A stretch of DNA of 64,000 nucleotides, from NCBI GenBank assembly GCA_963580455.1, contig OY756966.1:13829001-13893000 (forward strand). The letters are read 5' to 3'. A model generated the notes under the pieces. It ran no database searches and was not told the DNA's origin. It saw only the letters and a list, made by a program, of their open reading frames with translations. This document shows, in pieces, positions 1 to 11,800 of the stretch. The stretch comes from Euonymus europaeus. Its lineage: Eukaryota; Streptophyta; Magnoliopsida; Celastrales; Celastraceae. The stretch's first letter is position 1, and each line of letters begins with the position of its first letter. Both the position numbers and the translations under genes were made by a program.

Positions 1-160
1 GAAGTTGCTCAACTCTCTCTATGGAGGAGCTTTTAACGGTTTTGTCCATTTGTCAGAGAAAGTTGGTGTTTTGGCATCGAAATAGTGTAGGAAGCTTATA
101 CTCGTAAAATTTGACATAGAAGAACAATAGAAAGTCTATCCCGAGCAAATTTGATAGTCT

Positions 161-320
161 GAAGTTGCTCAACTCTCTCTATGGAGGAGCTCTTAACGGT
201 TTTGTCCATTTGTCATAAAAAGTTGGTGTTTTGGCGTCGAAATAATCTATGAATCATATACTCGTAAATATTCACATATGAGAACAATAAAAATTATACA
301 CCGAGCAACTTTGATGGTCC
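161..320 (+). repeat. Representative type B monomer (SacI / TTCACATATGAG variant)
   Basis: Type B differs from type A by a block of linked changes: GAGCTCTTAACGG (a SacI site, or GAGATCTTAACGG with BglII in later copies), CATAAAAAGTTG, usually GGCGTCGAA, ATCTATGAAGC, TTCACATATGAGAAC, and ATTATACACCGAGC followed by TTTGATGGTCC. I count 13 strict copies, starting near 161, 2081, 2560, 3840, 4480, 4959, 8636, 16316, 17596, 21756, 22716, 38076 and 44443. Weaker relatives with TTGTACACCGAGC occur near 1260, 7975, 10535, 23490, 38855 and 46180. The TACACCGAGC plus TTTGATGGTCC ending is the one used by nearly the whole inverted array, so type B links the two halves. Confidence 0.85.
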
Positions 321-330
321 GAAGTTGCTC
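303..330. other. 9-bp dyad across the monomer boundary (example copy)
   Basis: GAGCAACTT at 303-311 and AAGTTGCTC at 322-330 are perfect inverted repeats separated by 10 bases. The dyad spans the chosen monomer boundary and recurs in most monomers of both arrays, with small variants (GAGCAATTT, AAGCAACTTT, GAGAAACTT) that weaken one arm. It could form a short hairpin or cruciform, or be a site for a dimeric DNA-binding protein. Which of these applies, if any, is inference. The right-array C-type monomers break it by using CCAGG next to the arm. Confidence 0.8.
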
Positions 331-480
331 AACTCTCTTTATGGAGGAGCTTTTAACGGTTTTGTCCATTTTTCATAGAAAGTTGGTGTTTTGGCATCGA
401 AATAATGTAGGAAGCTTATACACGTAAAATTTGACATAGAAGAACAATAAAAAGTCTATCCCGAGCAACTTTGATAGTCC
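321..480 (+). repeat. Representative common (type A) monomer, 160 bp
   Basis: This copy can serve as a reference. Counting from GAAGTTGCTC as base 1, landmarks are GGAGGAGCTTTTAACGG at about 23-39, GTCCATTTGTCATAGAAAG at about 44-62, GTTGGTGTTTTGGCATCGA at about 62-80, the HindIII site AAGCTT at 92-97, CTCGTAAAATTTGACATAG at 101-119, and CTATCCCGAGCAACTTTGA at about 136-154. A typical type A copy has 59 G or C in 160 bases. I see no internal sub-repeat of 40 or 80 bp, so the 160-bp unit looks basic rather than a dimer. No promoter or coding signal is apparent. Confidence 0.9.
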
Positions 481-1920
481 GAAGTTGCTCAACTCTCTCT
501 ATGGAGGAGCTTTTAACGGTTTTGTCCATTTGTCATAGAAAGTTGACGTTTTGGCATCGAAATAATGTAGGAAGCTTATACTTGTAAAATTTGACATAGA
601 AGAACAATAAAAAGTCTAGCCCGAGCAACTTTGATAGTTCAAAGTTGCTCAACTCTCTCTACCGAGGAGCTTTTAACGGTTTTGTCCATTTGTCATGGAA
701 AGTTGGTGTTTTGGCTTCGAAATAAAGTAGGAAGCTTATACTCATAAAATTCGACGTAGAAGAACAATAAAAAGTCTATCCCGAGCAACTTTGAAGGTCC
801 GAAGTTGCTCAACTCTCTCTATGGAGGAGCTTTTAACGGTTTTGTCCATTTATCATAGAAAGTTGGTGTTTTGGCATCGAAATAATGTAGGAAGCTTATA
901 CTCGTAAAATTTGACAAAGAAGAACAATAGAAAGTCTATCCCGAGCAATTTTGATAGTCCGAAGTTGCTCAACTCTCTCTATGGAGGAGCTTTCAACGGT
1001 TTTGTCCATTTGTCATGGAAAGTTGGTGTTTTGTCATCGAAATATTGTAGGAAGCTGATACTCGTAAAAATTGACATAGAAGAACAATAAAAAGTCTATC
1101 CCAAGCAACTTTCACAGTCCGATGTTGCTCAACTCTCCCTGTGGAGGAGCTTTTAACGGTTTTGTCCATTTGTAATAGAAAGTTTGTGTTTTCTCATCGA
1201 AATAATGTACGAAGCTTATACTCATAAAATCTGAAATATAAGAACAATAAAAATTGTACACCGAGCAACTTTGATGGTCCGAAGTTGCTCAACTCTCTCT
1301 ATGGAGGAGCTTTTAACGGTTTTGTCTATTTGTCAAAGAAAGTTGGTGTTTTGTCATCGAAATAATCTAGGAAGCTTATACTCATAAAATTTGACATATA
1401 AGAACAATAGAAAGTCTATCCCGAGAAACTTTGATAATCCGAAGTAGCTCAACTCTCTCTATGGAGGAGCTTTTAACAGTTTTGTCCATTTGTCATGGAA
1501 AGTTGGTGTTTTGGCATCGAAACAATGTAGGAAGCTTATACTCGTAAAATTTGACATAGAAGAACAACAAAAAGTCTATCCCAAGCAACTTTCACAGTCC
1601 GAAGTTGCTCAACTCTCTCTATGGAGGAGCTTTTAACGGTTTTGTCCATTTGTCAGAGAAAGTTGGTGTTTTGGCATCGAAATAATGTAGGAAGCTTATA
1701 CTCGTAAAATTTGACATAGAAGAACAATAAAAAGTCTTTCCCGAGCAATTTTGATAGTCCGAAGTTGCTCAACTTTCTCAATGGAGGACCTTTTAACGGT
1801 TTTGTCTATTTGTCATGGAAAGTTGGTGTTTTGGCATCGAAATAATGTAGGAAGCTTATACTCCTAAAATTTGACATAGAAGAACAATAAAAAGTCTATC
1901 CTAGGCAACTTTCACAGTTC

Positions 1921-3070
1921 GAAGTTGCTCAACTCTCTCTATGGAGGAGCTTTTAACGGTTTTGTCCATTTGTCAGAGAAAGTTGGTGTTTTGGCATCGA
2001 AATAATGTAGGAAGCTTATACTCGTAAAAGTTGACATAGAAGAACAATAAAAAGTCTATCCCGAGCAATTTTGATAGTCCGAAGTTGCTCAACTCTCTCT
2101 ATGGAGGAGCTCTTAACGGTTTTGTCCATTTGTCATAAAAAGTTGGTGTTTTGGCGTCAATATAATCTATGAAGCTTATACTCGTAAAATTTCACATATG
2201 AGAACAATAAAAATTATACACAAAGCAACTTTGATGGTCCGAAGTTGCTCAACTCTCTGTATGGAAGAGCTTTTAACGGTTTTGTCCATTTGTCATAGAA
2301 AGTTCGTGTTTGGCATCGAAATAATGTAGGAAGCTTATACTCGTAAAATTTGACATAGAAGAACAATAAAAAGTCTATCCCGAGCAATTTTGATAGTCCG
2401 AAGTTGCTCAACTCTCTCAATGGAGGAGCTTTTAACGGTTTTGTCTATTTGTCATTGAACGTTTGTGTTTTGGCATCGCAATAATGTAGGAAGCTTATAA
2501 TCGTAAAATTTGACATAGAAGAACAATAAAAAGTCTATCCCGAGCAATTTTGATAGTCCGAAGTTGCTCAACTCTCTCTATGGAGGAGCTCTTAACGGTT
2601 TTGTCCATTTGTCATAAAAAGTTGGTGTTTTGGCGTCAAAATAATCTATGAAGCTTATACTCGTAAAATTTCACATATGAGAACAATATAAATTATACAC
2701 AGAGCAACTTTGATGGTCCGAAGTTGCTCAACTCTCTCAATGAAGGAGCTTTTAACGGTTTTGTCCATTTCTCATAGAAAGTTGGTGTTTTGGCATCGAA
2801 ATAATGTAGGAAGCTTATACTCGTAAAATTTGACATAGAAGAACAATAAAAAGTCTATCCCGAGCAACTTTGATAGTCCGAAGTTGCTCAACTCTCTCTA
2901 TGTAGGAGCTTTTAACGGTTTTGTCCATTTGTCTTAGAAAGTTAGTGTTTTGGCACCGAAATAATGTATGAAACTTATACTTGTAAAATTTGACATAGAA
3001 GAACAATAAAAAGTCTAGCCCGAGCAACTTTGATAGTTCAAAGTTGCTCAACTCTCTCTATCGAGGAGCT
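1921..3070 (+). repeat. Segmental duplication I, copy 1
   Basis: Roughly seven monomers in the same order as 4320-5470, offset by 2399-2400 bp (15 monomers). Shared markers are a GTCAGAGAAAG monomer with CTCGTAAAAGTTGAC, two type B copies (2081 and 2560), GTCTTAGAAAG with GGCACCGAAATAATGTATG, and AAGTCTAGCCCGAGC followed by GTTCAAAGTTG. The copies differ by scattered substitutions and single-base indels, for example CATTGAACGTTTG near 2454 against CATGAAAAGTTGG near 4852, so this duplication is older than those at 25-35 kb. Confidence 0.75.
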
Positions 3071-4319
3071 TTTAATGGTTTTGTCTGTTTGTCATAGAAA
3101 GTTGTTGTTTCGGCATCGAAATAACGTAGGAAGCTTATACTCGTAAAATTTGACGTAGAAGAAAAATAAAAAGTCTATCCCGAGCAACTTTGATGGTCCG
3201 AAGTTGCTCAACTCTCTCTATGGACGAGCTTTTAACGGTTTTGTCCATTTATCATAGAAAGTTGGTGTTTTTGTATCGAAATAATGTAGAAAGCTTATAC
3301 TCGTAAAATTTTACATAGAAGAACAATAGAAAGTCTATCCCGAGCAATTTTGATAGTCCGAAGTTGCTCAACTCTCTCTATGGAGGAGCTTTTAACGGTT
3401 TTGTCCATTTGTCATGGAAAGTTGGTGTTTTGGCCTTGAAATATTGTAGGAAGCTTATACTCGTAAAAATTGACATAGAAGAACAATAAAAAGTCTATCC
3501 CAAGCAACTTTCACAGTCCGATGTTGCTCAACTCTCTCTATGGAGGAGCTTTTAGCGGTTTTGTCCATTTGTCAGAGAAAGTTGGTGTTTTGACATCGAA
3601 ATAAAGTAGGAAGCTTATACTCGTAAAATTTGACATAGAAGAACAATAAAAGTTCTATCCCGAGCAATTTTGATAGTCCGAAGTTGCTCAACTCTCTCAA
3701 TGGAGGAGCTTTTAACGGTTTTGTCTATTTGTCATAGAAAGTTGGTGTTTTCGCATCGAAATAATGTAGGAAGCTTATACTCGTATAAGTTGACATAGAA
3801 GAACAATAAAAAGTCTATCCCGAGCAACTTTGATAGTCCGAAGTTGCTCAACTCTCTCTATGGAGGAGCTCTTAACGGTTTTGTCCATTTGTCATAAAAA
3901 GTTGGTGTTTTGGCGTCGAAAAAATCTATGAAGCATATACTCGTAAAATTTCACATATGAGAACAATAAAAATTATACACCGAGCAACTTTGATGGTCCG
4001 AAGTTGCTGAACTCTCTTTATGGAGGAGCTTTTAACGGTTTTGTCCATTTGTCATAAAAAGTTGGTGTTTTGGCATCGAAATAATGTAGGAAGCTTATAC
4101 TTGTAAAATTTGACATAGAAGAACAATAAAAAGTCTATCCCGAGCAACTTTGATGGTCCGAAGTTGCTCAACTCTCTCTATGGAGGAGCTTTTAACGGTT
4201 TTGTCCATTTGTCAAAGAAAGTTGGTGTTTTGTCATCGAAATAATGTAGGAAGCTTATACTCGTAAAATTTGACATAGAAGAACAATAAAAAGTCTATCC
4301 GAAGCAACTTTCACAGTCC

Positions 4320-5470
4320 GAAGTTGCTCAACTCTCTCTATGGAGGAGCTTTTAACGGTTTTGTCCATTTGTCAGAGAAAGTTGGTGTTTTGGCATCGAA
4401 ATAATGTAGGAAGCTTATACTCGTAAAAGTTGACATAGAAGAACAATAAAAAGTCTATCCCGAGCAATTTTGATAGTCCGAAGTTGCTCAACTCTCTCTA
4501 TGGAGGAGCTCTTAACGGTTTTTTCCATTTGTCATAAAAAGTTGGTTTTTGGCGTCAAAATAATCTATGAAGCTTATACTCGTAAAATTTCACATATAAG
4601 AACAATAAAAATTATACACAAAGCAACTTTGATGGTCCGAAGTTGCTCAACTCTCTCTATGGAGGAGCTTTTAACGGTTTTGTCCTTTTGTCATAGAAAG
4701 TTCGTGTTTTGGCATCGAAATAATGTAGGAAGCTTATACTCGTAAAATTTGACATTGAAGAACAATAAAAAGTCTATCCCGAGCAATTTTGATAGTCCGA
4801 AGTTGCTCAACTCTCTCAATGGAGGAGCTTTTAACGGTTTTGTCTATTTGTCATGAAAAGTTGGTGTTTTGGCATCGAAATAATCTAGAAAGCTTATACT
4901 CGTAAAAGTTGACATAGAAGAACAATAAAAAGTCTATCCCGAGTAATTTTGATAGTCCGAAGTTGCTCAACTCTCTCTATGGAGGAGCTCCTAACGGTTT
5001 TATCCATTTGTCATAAAAAGTTGGTGTTTTGGCGTCAAAATAATCTATGAAGCTTATACTCGTAAAATTTCACATATGAGAACAATAAAAATTATACACA
5101 GAGCAACTTTGATGGTCCGAAGTTGCTCAACTCTCTCTATGAAGGAGCTTTTAACGGTTTTGTCCATTTGTCATAGAAAGTTGGTGTTTTGGCATCGAAA
5201 TAATGTAGGAAGCTTATACTCGTAAAATTTGACATAGAAGAACAATAAAAAGTCTATCCCGAGCAACTTTGATAGTCCGAAGTTGCTCAACTCTCTCTAT
5301 GGAGGAGCTTTTAACGGTTTTGTTCATTTGTCTTAGAAAGTTGGTGTTTTGGCACCGAAATAATGTATGAAACTTATACATGTAAAATTTGACATAGAAG
5401 AACAATAAAAAGTCTAGCCCGAGCTACTTTGATAGTTCAAAGTTGCTCAACTCTCTCTACCGAGGAGCTT
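4320..5470 (+). repeat. Segmental duplication I, copy 2, ending at the 5471 interruption
   Basis: Second copy of the segment at 1921-3070, containing type B monomers from 4480 and 4959 and the same GTCTTAGAAAG and CTAGCCCGAGC markers. Homology ends abruptly at GAGGAGCTT, position 5470, where the next 32 bases are not satellite. Copy 1 continues through the same point as ordinary satellite. One monomer (4480-4638) is 159 bp through loss of a G in GTTGGTTTTTGG. Confidence 0.75.
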
Positions 5471-5502
5471 ACATGGTATGTTTTTAGGACATCATCCCAA
5501 CA
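5471..5502. other. 32-bp non-satellite segment replacing satellite sequence
   Basis: Between GAGGAGCTT (to 5470) and GTGTTTTGGCATCG (from 5503), the expected 33 bases from TTAACGG to AAAGTTG are replaced by 32 unrelated bases that start ACATGGTATG and end CATCATCCCAACA. The satellite phase is therefore almost unchanged. The left flank belongs to duplication I, and the right flank matches 8861 onward (offset 3358), so the segment sits at the meeting point of two duplicated blocks. On the minus strand it begins TGTTGGGATGATGTCC, a TG start that resembles an LTR-retrotransposon terminus, but 32 bp is too short to assign. It may be a TE scar, filler DNA or an assembly or sequencing error. Confidence 0.7.
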
Positions 5503-6960
5503 GTGTTTTGGCATCGAAACAATGTAGGAAGCTTATACTCGTAAAATTTGACATAGAAGAAAAATAAAAAGTCTATCCCGAGCAATTTTGATAGTCCGAA
5601 GTTGCTCAACTCTCTCAATGGAGGAGCTTTTAACGGTTTTGTCTATTTGTCATAGAAAGTTGGTGTTTTGGCATCGAAATAATGTAGGAAGGTTATACTC
5701 GTAAAAGTTGACATAGAAGAACTATAGAAAGTCTATCCCGAGCAATTTTGATAGTCCGAAGTTGCTCAACTCTCTCTATGGAGGTGCTTTTAACGGTTTT
5801 GTCCATTTGTCATGGAAAATTGGTGTTTTGGCATCGAAATATTGTAGGAAGCTTATACTCGTAAAAATTGACATAGAAGAACAATAAAAAGTCTATCCCA
5901 AGCAACTTTCACAGTCCGAAGTTGCTCAACTCTCTCTATGGAGGAGCTTTTAACGGTTTTGTCCATTTGTCAAAGAAAATTGGTGTTTTGTTATCGAAAT
6001 AATCTAGGAAGCTTATACTCAGAAAATTTGACATATAAGAATAATAGAAAGTCTATCCCGAGAAACTTTGATAGTCCGAAGTTGCTCAACTCTCTCTATA
6101 GAGGAGCTTTTAACGGTTTTGTCCATTTGTAATAGAAAGTTGGTGTTTTGGCATTGAAACATTGTAGGAAGCTTATACTCGTAAAATTTGACATAGAAGA
6201 ACAATAAAAAGTCTATCTCGAGCAATTTTGATAGTCCGAAGTTGCTCAACTCTCTCAATGGAGGAGCTTTTAACGGTTTTGTCTATTTGTCATAGAAAGT
6301 TGGTGTTTTGGCATCGACATAATGTAGGAAGCTTAAATTCGTAAAAGTTGACATAGAAGAACAATAAAAAGTCTATCCCGAGCAACTTTGATAGTCAGAA
6401 GTTGCTCAACTCTCTCTATTGAGGAGCTTTTAACAGTTTTGTCCATTTGTCATAGAAAGTTGGTTTTTTGGCATCGAAATAATGTAGGAAGCTTATACTT
6501 CTAAAATTTGACACAGAAGAACAATAAAAAAGTTTAGCCCGAGCAACTTTGATAGTTCAAAGTTGCTCAACTCTCTCTACCGAGCAGCTTTTAACGGTTT
6601 TGTCCATTTGTCATGGAAAGTTGGTGTTTTGGCATCGAAATAATGTAGGAAGCTTATACTCGTAAAAGTTGACATAGAAGAACAATAAAAAGTCTATCCC
6701 GAGCAACTTTGATAGTCCGAAATTGTTCAACTCTCTCTATGGAGGAGCTTTTATCGGTTTTGTCTATTTGTCATAGAAAGTTGTTGTTTTGGCATCGAAA
6801 TAATGTAGGAAGTTATACTCGTAAAATTTGACGTAGAAGAACAATAAAAAGTCTATCCCGAGCAATTTTGATGGTCCGAAGTTGTTCAACTCTCTCTATG
6901 GAGGAGCTTTTAACGGTTTTGTCCATTTATCATAGAAAGTTGGTGTTTTGGCATCGAAAT
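5503..6960 (+). repeat. Segmental duplication II, copy 1
   Basis: About nine monomers matching 8861-10318 at an offset of 3358 bp (21 monomers minus 2). Markers include GAAGGTTATACTCG with GAACTATAGAAAG (near 5697 and 9055), ATCTAGGAAGCTTATACTCA followed by a monomer with CTCTATAGAGGAGC, GTTGGTTTTTTGGC, and AAAAAAGTTTA before a GTTCAAAGTTG monomer. The copies differ at scattered bases. Homology weakens past about 6960, where this copy has ATCTCCGAAGC and a 3-bp loss in GACAAATAACAATTAAAAG. Confidence 0.75.
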
Positions 6961-8860
6961 AATCTCCGAAGCTTATACTCGTAAAATTTGACAAATAACA
7001 ATTAAAAGTCTATCCCGAGCAACTATGATAGTTCGAAGTTGCTCAACTCTCTCAATGGAGGAGCTTTTAACGGTTTTGTCTATTTGTCATAGAAAGTTGG
7101 TGTTTTGGCATCGAAATAATGTAGGAAGCTTATACTCGTAAAAGTTGTCATAGAAGAACAATAAAAAGTCTATCCCGAGCAACTTTGATAGTCAAAAGTT
7201 GCTCAACTCTCTCTATGGAGGAGCTTTTAACGGTTTTGTCCATTTGTCATAGAAAGTTGATTTTTTGGCATCGAAATAATGTAGGAAGCTTATACTTCTA
7301 AAATTTGACATAGAAGAACAATAAAAAAGTTTAGCCCGAGCAACTTTGATAGTTCAAAGTTGCTCAACTCTCTCTACCGAGGAGCTTTTAACGGTTTTGT
7401 CCATTTGTCATGGAAAGTCGGTGTTTTGGCATCGAAATAATGTAGGAAGCTTATACTCGTAAAAGTTGACATAGAAGAACAATAAAAAGTCTATCCCGAG
7501 CAACTTTGATAGTCCGAAATTGTTCAACTCTCTCTATGGAGGAGCTTTTATCGGTTTTGTCTATTTGTCATAGAAAGTTGTTGTTTTGGCATCGAAATAA
7601 TGTAGGAAGCTTATACTCGTAAAATTTGGCGTAGAAGAACAATAAAAAGTCTATCCCGAGCAATTTTGATGGTCCGAAGTTGTTCAACTCTCTCTATGGA
7701 GGAGCTTTTAACGGTTTTGTCCATTTATCATAGAAAGTTGGTGTTTTGGCATCGAAATAATGTAGGAAGCTTATGCTCGTAAAATTTGACATAGAAGAAC
7801 AATAGAAAGTCTGTCCCGAGCAACTTTCACAGTCCGATGCTGCTCAACTCTCTCTATGGAGGAGCTTCTAACGGTTTTGTCCATTTGTCAAAGAAAGTTG
7901 GTGTTTTCACATCGAAATAATGTAGGAAGCTTATACTCGTAAAATTTGACATACAAGAACAATAGAAATTGTACACCGAGCAACTTTGATGGTCCAAAGT
8001 TGCTCAACTCTCTCTTTGGAGGAGCTTATAACGGTTTTGTCTATTTGTCAAAGAAATTTGGTGTTTTGGCATCGAAATAATGTAGGAAGCTTATACTCGT
8101 AAAATTTGACATAGAAGAACAATAAAAAGTCTATTCCGAGCAATTTTGATAGTCCGAAGTTGCTCAACTCTCTCTATGGAGGAGCTTTTATCGGTTTTGT
8201 CTATTTGTCATAGAAAGTTGTTGTTTTGGCATCGAAATAATGTAGGAAGCTTATACTCGTAAAATTTGACGTAGAAGAACAATAAAAAGTCTATCCCGAG
8301 CAATTTTGATGGTCCGAAGTTGTTCAACTCTCTCTATGGAGGAGCTTTTAACGGTTTTGTCCATTTGTCAGAGAAAGTTGGTGTTTTGGCATCGAATTAA
8401 TGTAGGAAGCTTATACTCGTAAAATTTGACAAAGAAGAACAATAAAAAGTCTATCCCGAGCAATTTTGATAGTCCGAAGTTGCTCAACTCTCTCAATGGA
8501 GGAGCTTCTAACGGTTTTGTCCATTTGTCGTAGAAAGTTGGTGTTTTGGCATCGAAATAATGTAGGAATCTTATACTCGTAAAAGTTGACATAGAAGAAC
8601 AATAAAAAGTCTTTCCCGAGCAACTTTGATAGTCCGAAGTTGCTCAACTCTCTCTATGGAGGAGATCTTAACGGTTTTGTCCATTTGTCATAAATAGTTG
8701 GTGTTTTGGCGTCGAAATAATCTATGAAGCTTATACTCGTAAAATTTCACATATGAGAACAATAAAAATTATACACCGAGCAACTTTGATGGTCCGATTT
8801 TGCTCAACTCTCTCCATGGAGCAGCTTTTAACGGTTTTGTCCATTTGTCATGGAAAGTTG
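6960..8860 (+). repeat. Heterogeneous satellite with 5-monomer and 16-monomer duplications
   Basis: All satellite. The stretch 7170-7800 repeats 6370-7000 at about 797 bp (5 monomers), with the order GTTGATTTTTTGGC or GTTGGTTTTTTGGC, then TTTAGCCCGAGC plus ACCGAG, then GTTCAACTC plus TTTATCGG, then TTGACG or TTGGCG. The stretch 7330-8160 matches 9890-10720 at an offset of exactly 2560 bp (16 monomers), including the CCGATGCTGCTC, TCTCTTTGGAGGAGCTTATAACGG and CTATTCCGAGC markers. One type B monomer starts at 8636. From about 7330 to 12765 the 160-bp register has no net slip. Confidence 0.7.
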
Positions 8861-11800
8861 GTGTTTTGGCATCGAAACAATGTAGGAAGCTTATACTCGT
8901 AAAATTTGACATAGAAGAAAAATAAAAAGTCTATCCAGAGCAATTTTGATAGTCCGAAGTTGCTCAACTCTCTCAATGGAGGAGCTTTTAACGGTTTTGT
9001 CTATTTGTCATAGAAAGTTGGTGTTTTGGCATCGAAATAATGTAGGAAGGTTATACTCGTAAAAGTTGACATAGAAGAACTATAGAAAGTCTATCCCGAG
9101 CAATTTTGATAGTCCGAAGTTGCTCAACTCTCTCTATGGAGGTGCTTTTAACGGTTTTGTCCATTTCTCATGGAAAGTTGGTGTTTTGGCATCGAAATAT
9201 TGTAGGAAGCTTATACTCGTAAAAATTGACATAGAAGAACAATAAAAAGTCTATCCCAAGAAACTTTCACAGTCCGAAGTTGCTCAACTCTCTCTATGGA
9301 AGAGCTTTTAACGGTTTTGTCCATTTGTCAAAGAAAGTTGGTGTTTTGTCATCGAAATAATCTAGGAAGCTTATACTCAAAAAATTTGACATATAAGAAT
9401 AATAGAAAGTCTATCCCGAGAAACTTTGATAGTCCGAAGTTGCTCAACTCTCTCTATAGAGGAGCTTTTAACGGTTTTGTCCATTTGTAATAGAAAGTTG
9501 GTGTTTTGGCATTGAAACATTGTAGGAAACTTATACTCGTAAAATTTGACATAGAAGAACAATAAAAAGTCTATCTTGAGCAATTTTGATAGTCCGAAGT
9601 TGCTCAAGTCTCTCAATGGAGGAGATTTTAACGGTTTTGTCTATTTGTCATAGAAAGTTGGTGTTTTGGCATCGAAATAATGTAGGAAGCTTATACTCGT
9701 AAAAGTTGACATAGAAGAACAATAAAAAGTCTATCCCGAGCAACTTTGATAGTCAGAAGTTGCTCAACTCTCTCTATGGAGGAGCTTTTAACGGTTTTGT
9801 CCATTTGTCATAGAAAGTTGGTTTTTTGGCATCGAAATAATGTAGGAAGCTTATACTTCTAAAATTTGACATAGAAGAACAATAAAAAAGTTTACCCCAA
9901 CCACTTTGATAGTTCAAAGTTGCTCAACTCTCTCTACCGAGGAGCTTTTAACGGTTTTGTCCATTTCTCATAGAAAGTTGGTGTTTTGGCATCGAAATAA
10001 TGTAGGAAGCTTATACTCGTAAAAGTTGACATAGAAGAACAATAAAAAGTCTATCCCGAGCAACTTTGATAGTCCGAAGTTGTTCAACTCTCTCTATGGA
10101 GGAGCTTTTATCGGTTTTGTCTATTTGTCATAGAAAGTTGTTGTTTTGGCATCGAAATAATGTAGGAATCTTATACTCGTAAAATTTGACGTAGAAGAAC
10201 AATAAAAAGTCTATCCCGAGCAACTTTGATGGTCCGAAGTTGTTCAACTCTCTCTATGGAGGACCTTTTAACGGTTTTGTCCATTTATCATAGAAAGTTG
10301 GTGTTTTGGCATCGAAATAATGTAGGAAGCTTATACTCGTAAAATTTGACATAGAAGAACAATAGAAAGTCTATCTCGAGCAACTTTCACAGTCCGATGC
10401 TGCTCAACTCTCTCTATGGAGGAGCTTTTAACGGTTTTGTCCATTTGTCAAAGAAAGTTGGTGTTTTCTCATCGAAATAATGTAGGAAGCTTATACTCAT
10501 AAAATTTGACATACAAGAACAATAGAAATTGTACACCGAGCAACTTTGATGGTCCAAAGTTGCTCAACTCTCTCTTTGGAGGAGCTTATAACGGTTTTGT
10601 CTATTTGTCAAAGAAATTTGGTGTTTTGGCATCGAAATAATGTAGGAAGCTTATACTCGTAAAATTTGACATAGAAGAACAATAAAAAGTCTATTCCGAG
10701 CAATTTTGATAGTCTGAAGTTGCTCAACTCTCTCAATGGAGGAGCTTTTAAGGGTTTTGTCTATTTGTCATAGAAAGTTGGTGTTTTGGCATCAAAATAA
10801 TGTAGGAAGCATATACTCGTAAAAGTTGACATAGAAGAACAATAAAAACTCTATCCCGAGCAACTTTGATAGTCCAAAGTTGTTCAACTCTTTCTATGGA
10901 GGAGCTTTTATCGGTTTTGTCTATTTGTCATAGAAAGTTGTTGTTTTGGCAACGAAATAATGTAGGAAGCTTATACTCGTAAAATTTGACGTAGAAGAAC
11001 AATAAAAAGTCTATCCCGAGCAACTTTGATGGTCCGAAGTTGTTCAACTCTCTCTATGGAGGAGCTTTTAACGGTTTTGTCCATTTATCATAGAAAGTTG
11101 GTGTTTTGGCATCGAAATAATGTAGGAAGCTTATACTCATAAAATTTGACATAGAAGAACAATAGATAGTCTGTCCCGAGCAATTTTGATAGTCCGAAGT
11201 TGCTCAACTCTCTCTATGGAGGAGCTTTTAACGGTTTTGTCTATTTTTCACGGAAAGTTGGTGTTTTGGCATCGAAATATTGTAAGAAGTTTATACTCAT
11301 AAAAATTGACATAGAAGAACAATAAAAAGTCTATCCCAAGCAACTTTCACAGTCCGATGCTGCTCAACTCTCTCTATGGAGGAACTTTTAACGGTTTTAT
11401 CCATTTGTCAAAGAAAGTTGGTGTTTTCTCATCGAAATAATGTAGGAAGCTTATACTCATAAAATTTGACATATAAGAACAATAGAAATTGTACACCGAG
11501 CAATTTTGATAGTCCGAAGTTGTTCAACTCTCTCTATGGAGGAGCCTTTAACGGTTTTGTCCATTTGTCATGGAAAGTTGGTGTTTTGGCATTGAAATAT
11601 TGTAGGAAGCTTATACTCGTAAAAATTGACATAGAAGAACAATAAAAAGTCTATCTCAAGCAACTTTCACAATCCGATGTTGCTCAACTCTCTCTATGCA
11701 GGAGCTTTTAACGGTTTTGTCCATTTGTCAGAGAAAGTTGGTGTTTTGACATCGAAATAATGTAGGAAGCTTATACTCGTAAAATTTGACATAGAAGAAC

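Noticed and set aside
303..330. CENP-B-box-like match: CTTCGGACTATCAAAG on the minus strand at the monomer boundary.
   Set aside because: It matches the TTCG and the central A of the mammalian CENP-B box but lacks the required CGGG at the expected place. I regard the partial match as chance.
4470..4745. Plus-strand open frames in the left array (4470, 5938 and 9296).
   Set aside because: These are further frame accidents of the same monomer, opened by single-base indels. Two of them lie at equivalent places in copies of duplication II.
5471..5502. An intact transposable element or promoter at the foreign segment.
   Set aside because: Only 32 bp are present, with no target-site duplication that I can identify, no terminal repeat pair and no coding capacity.
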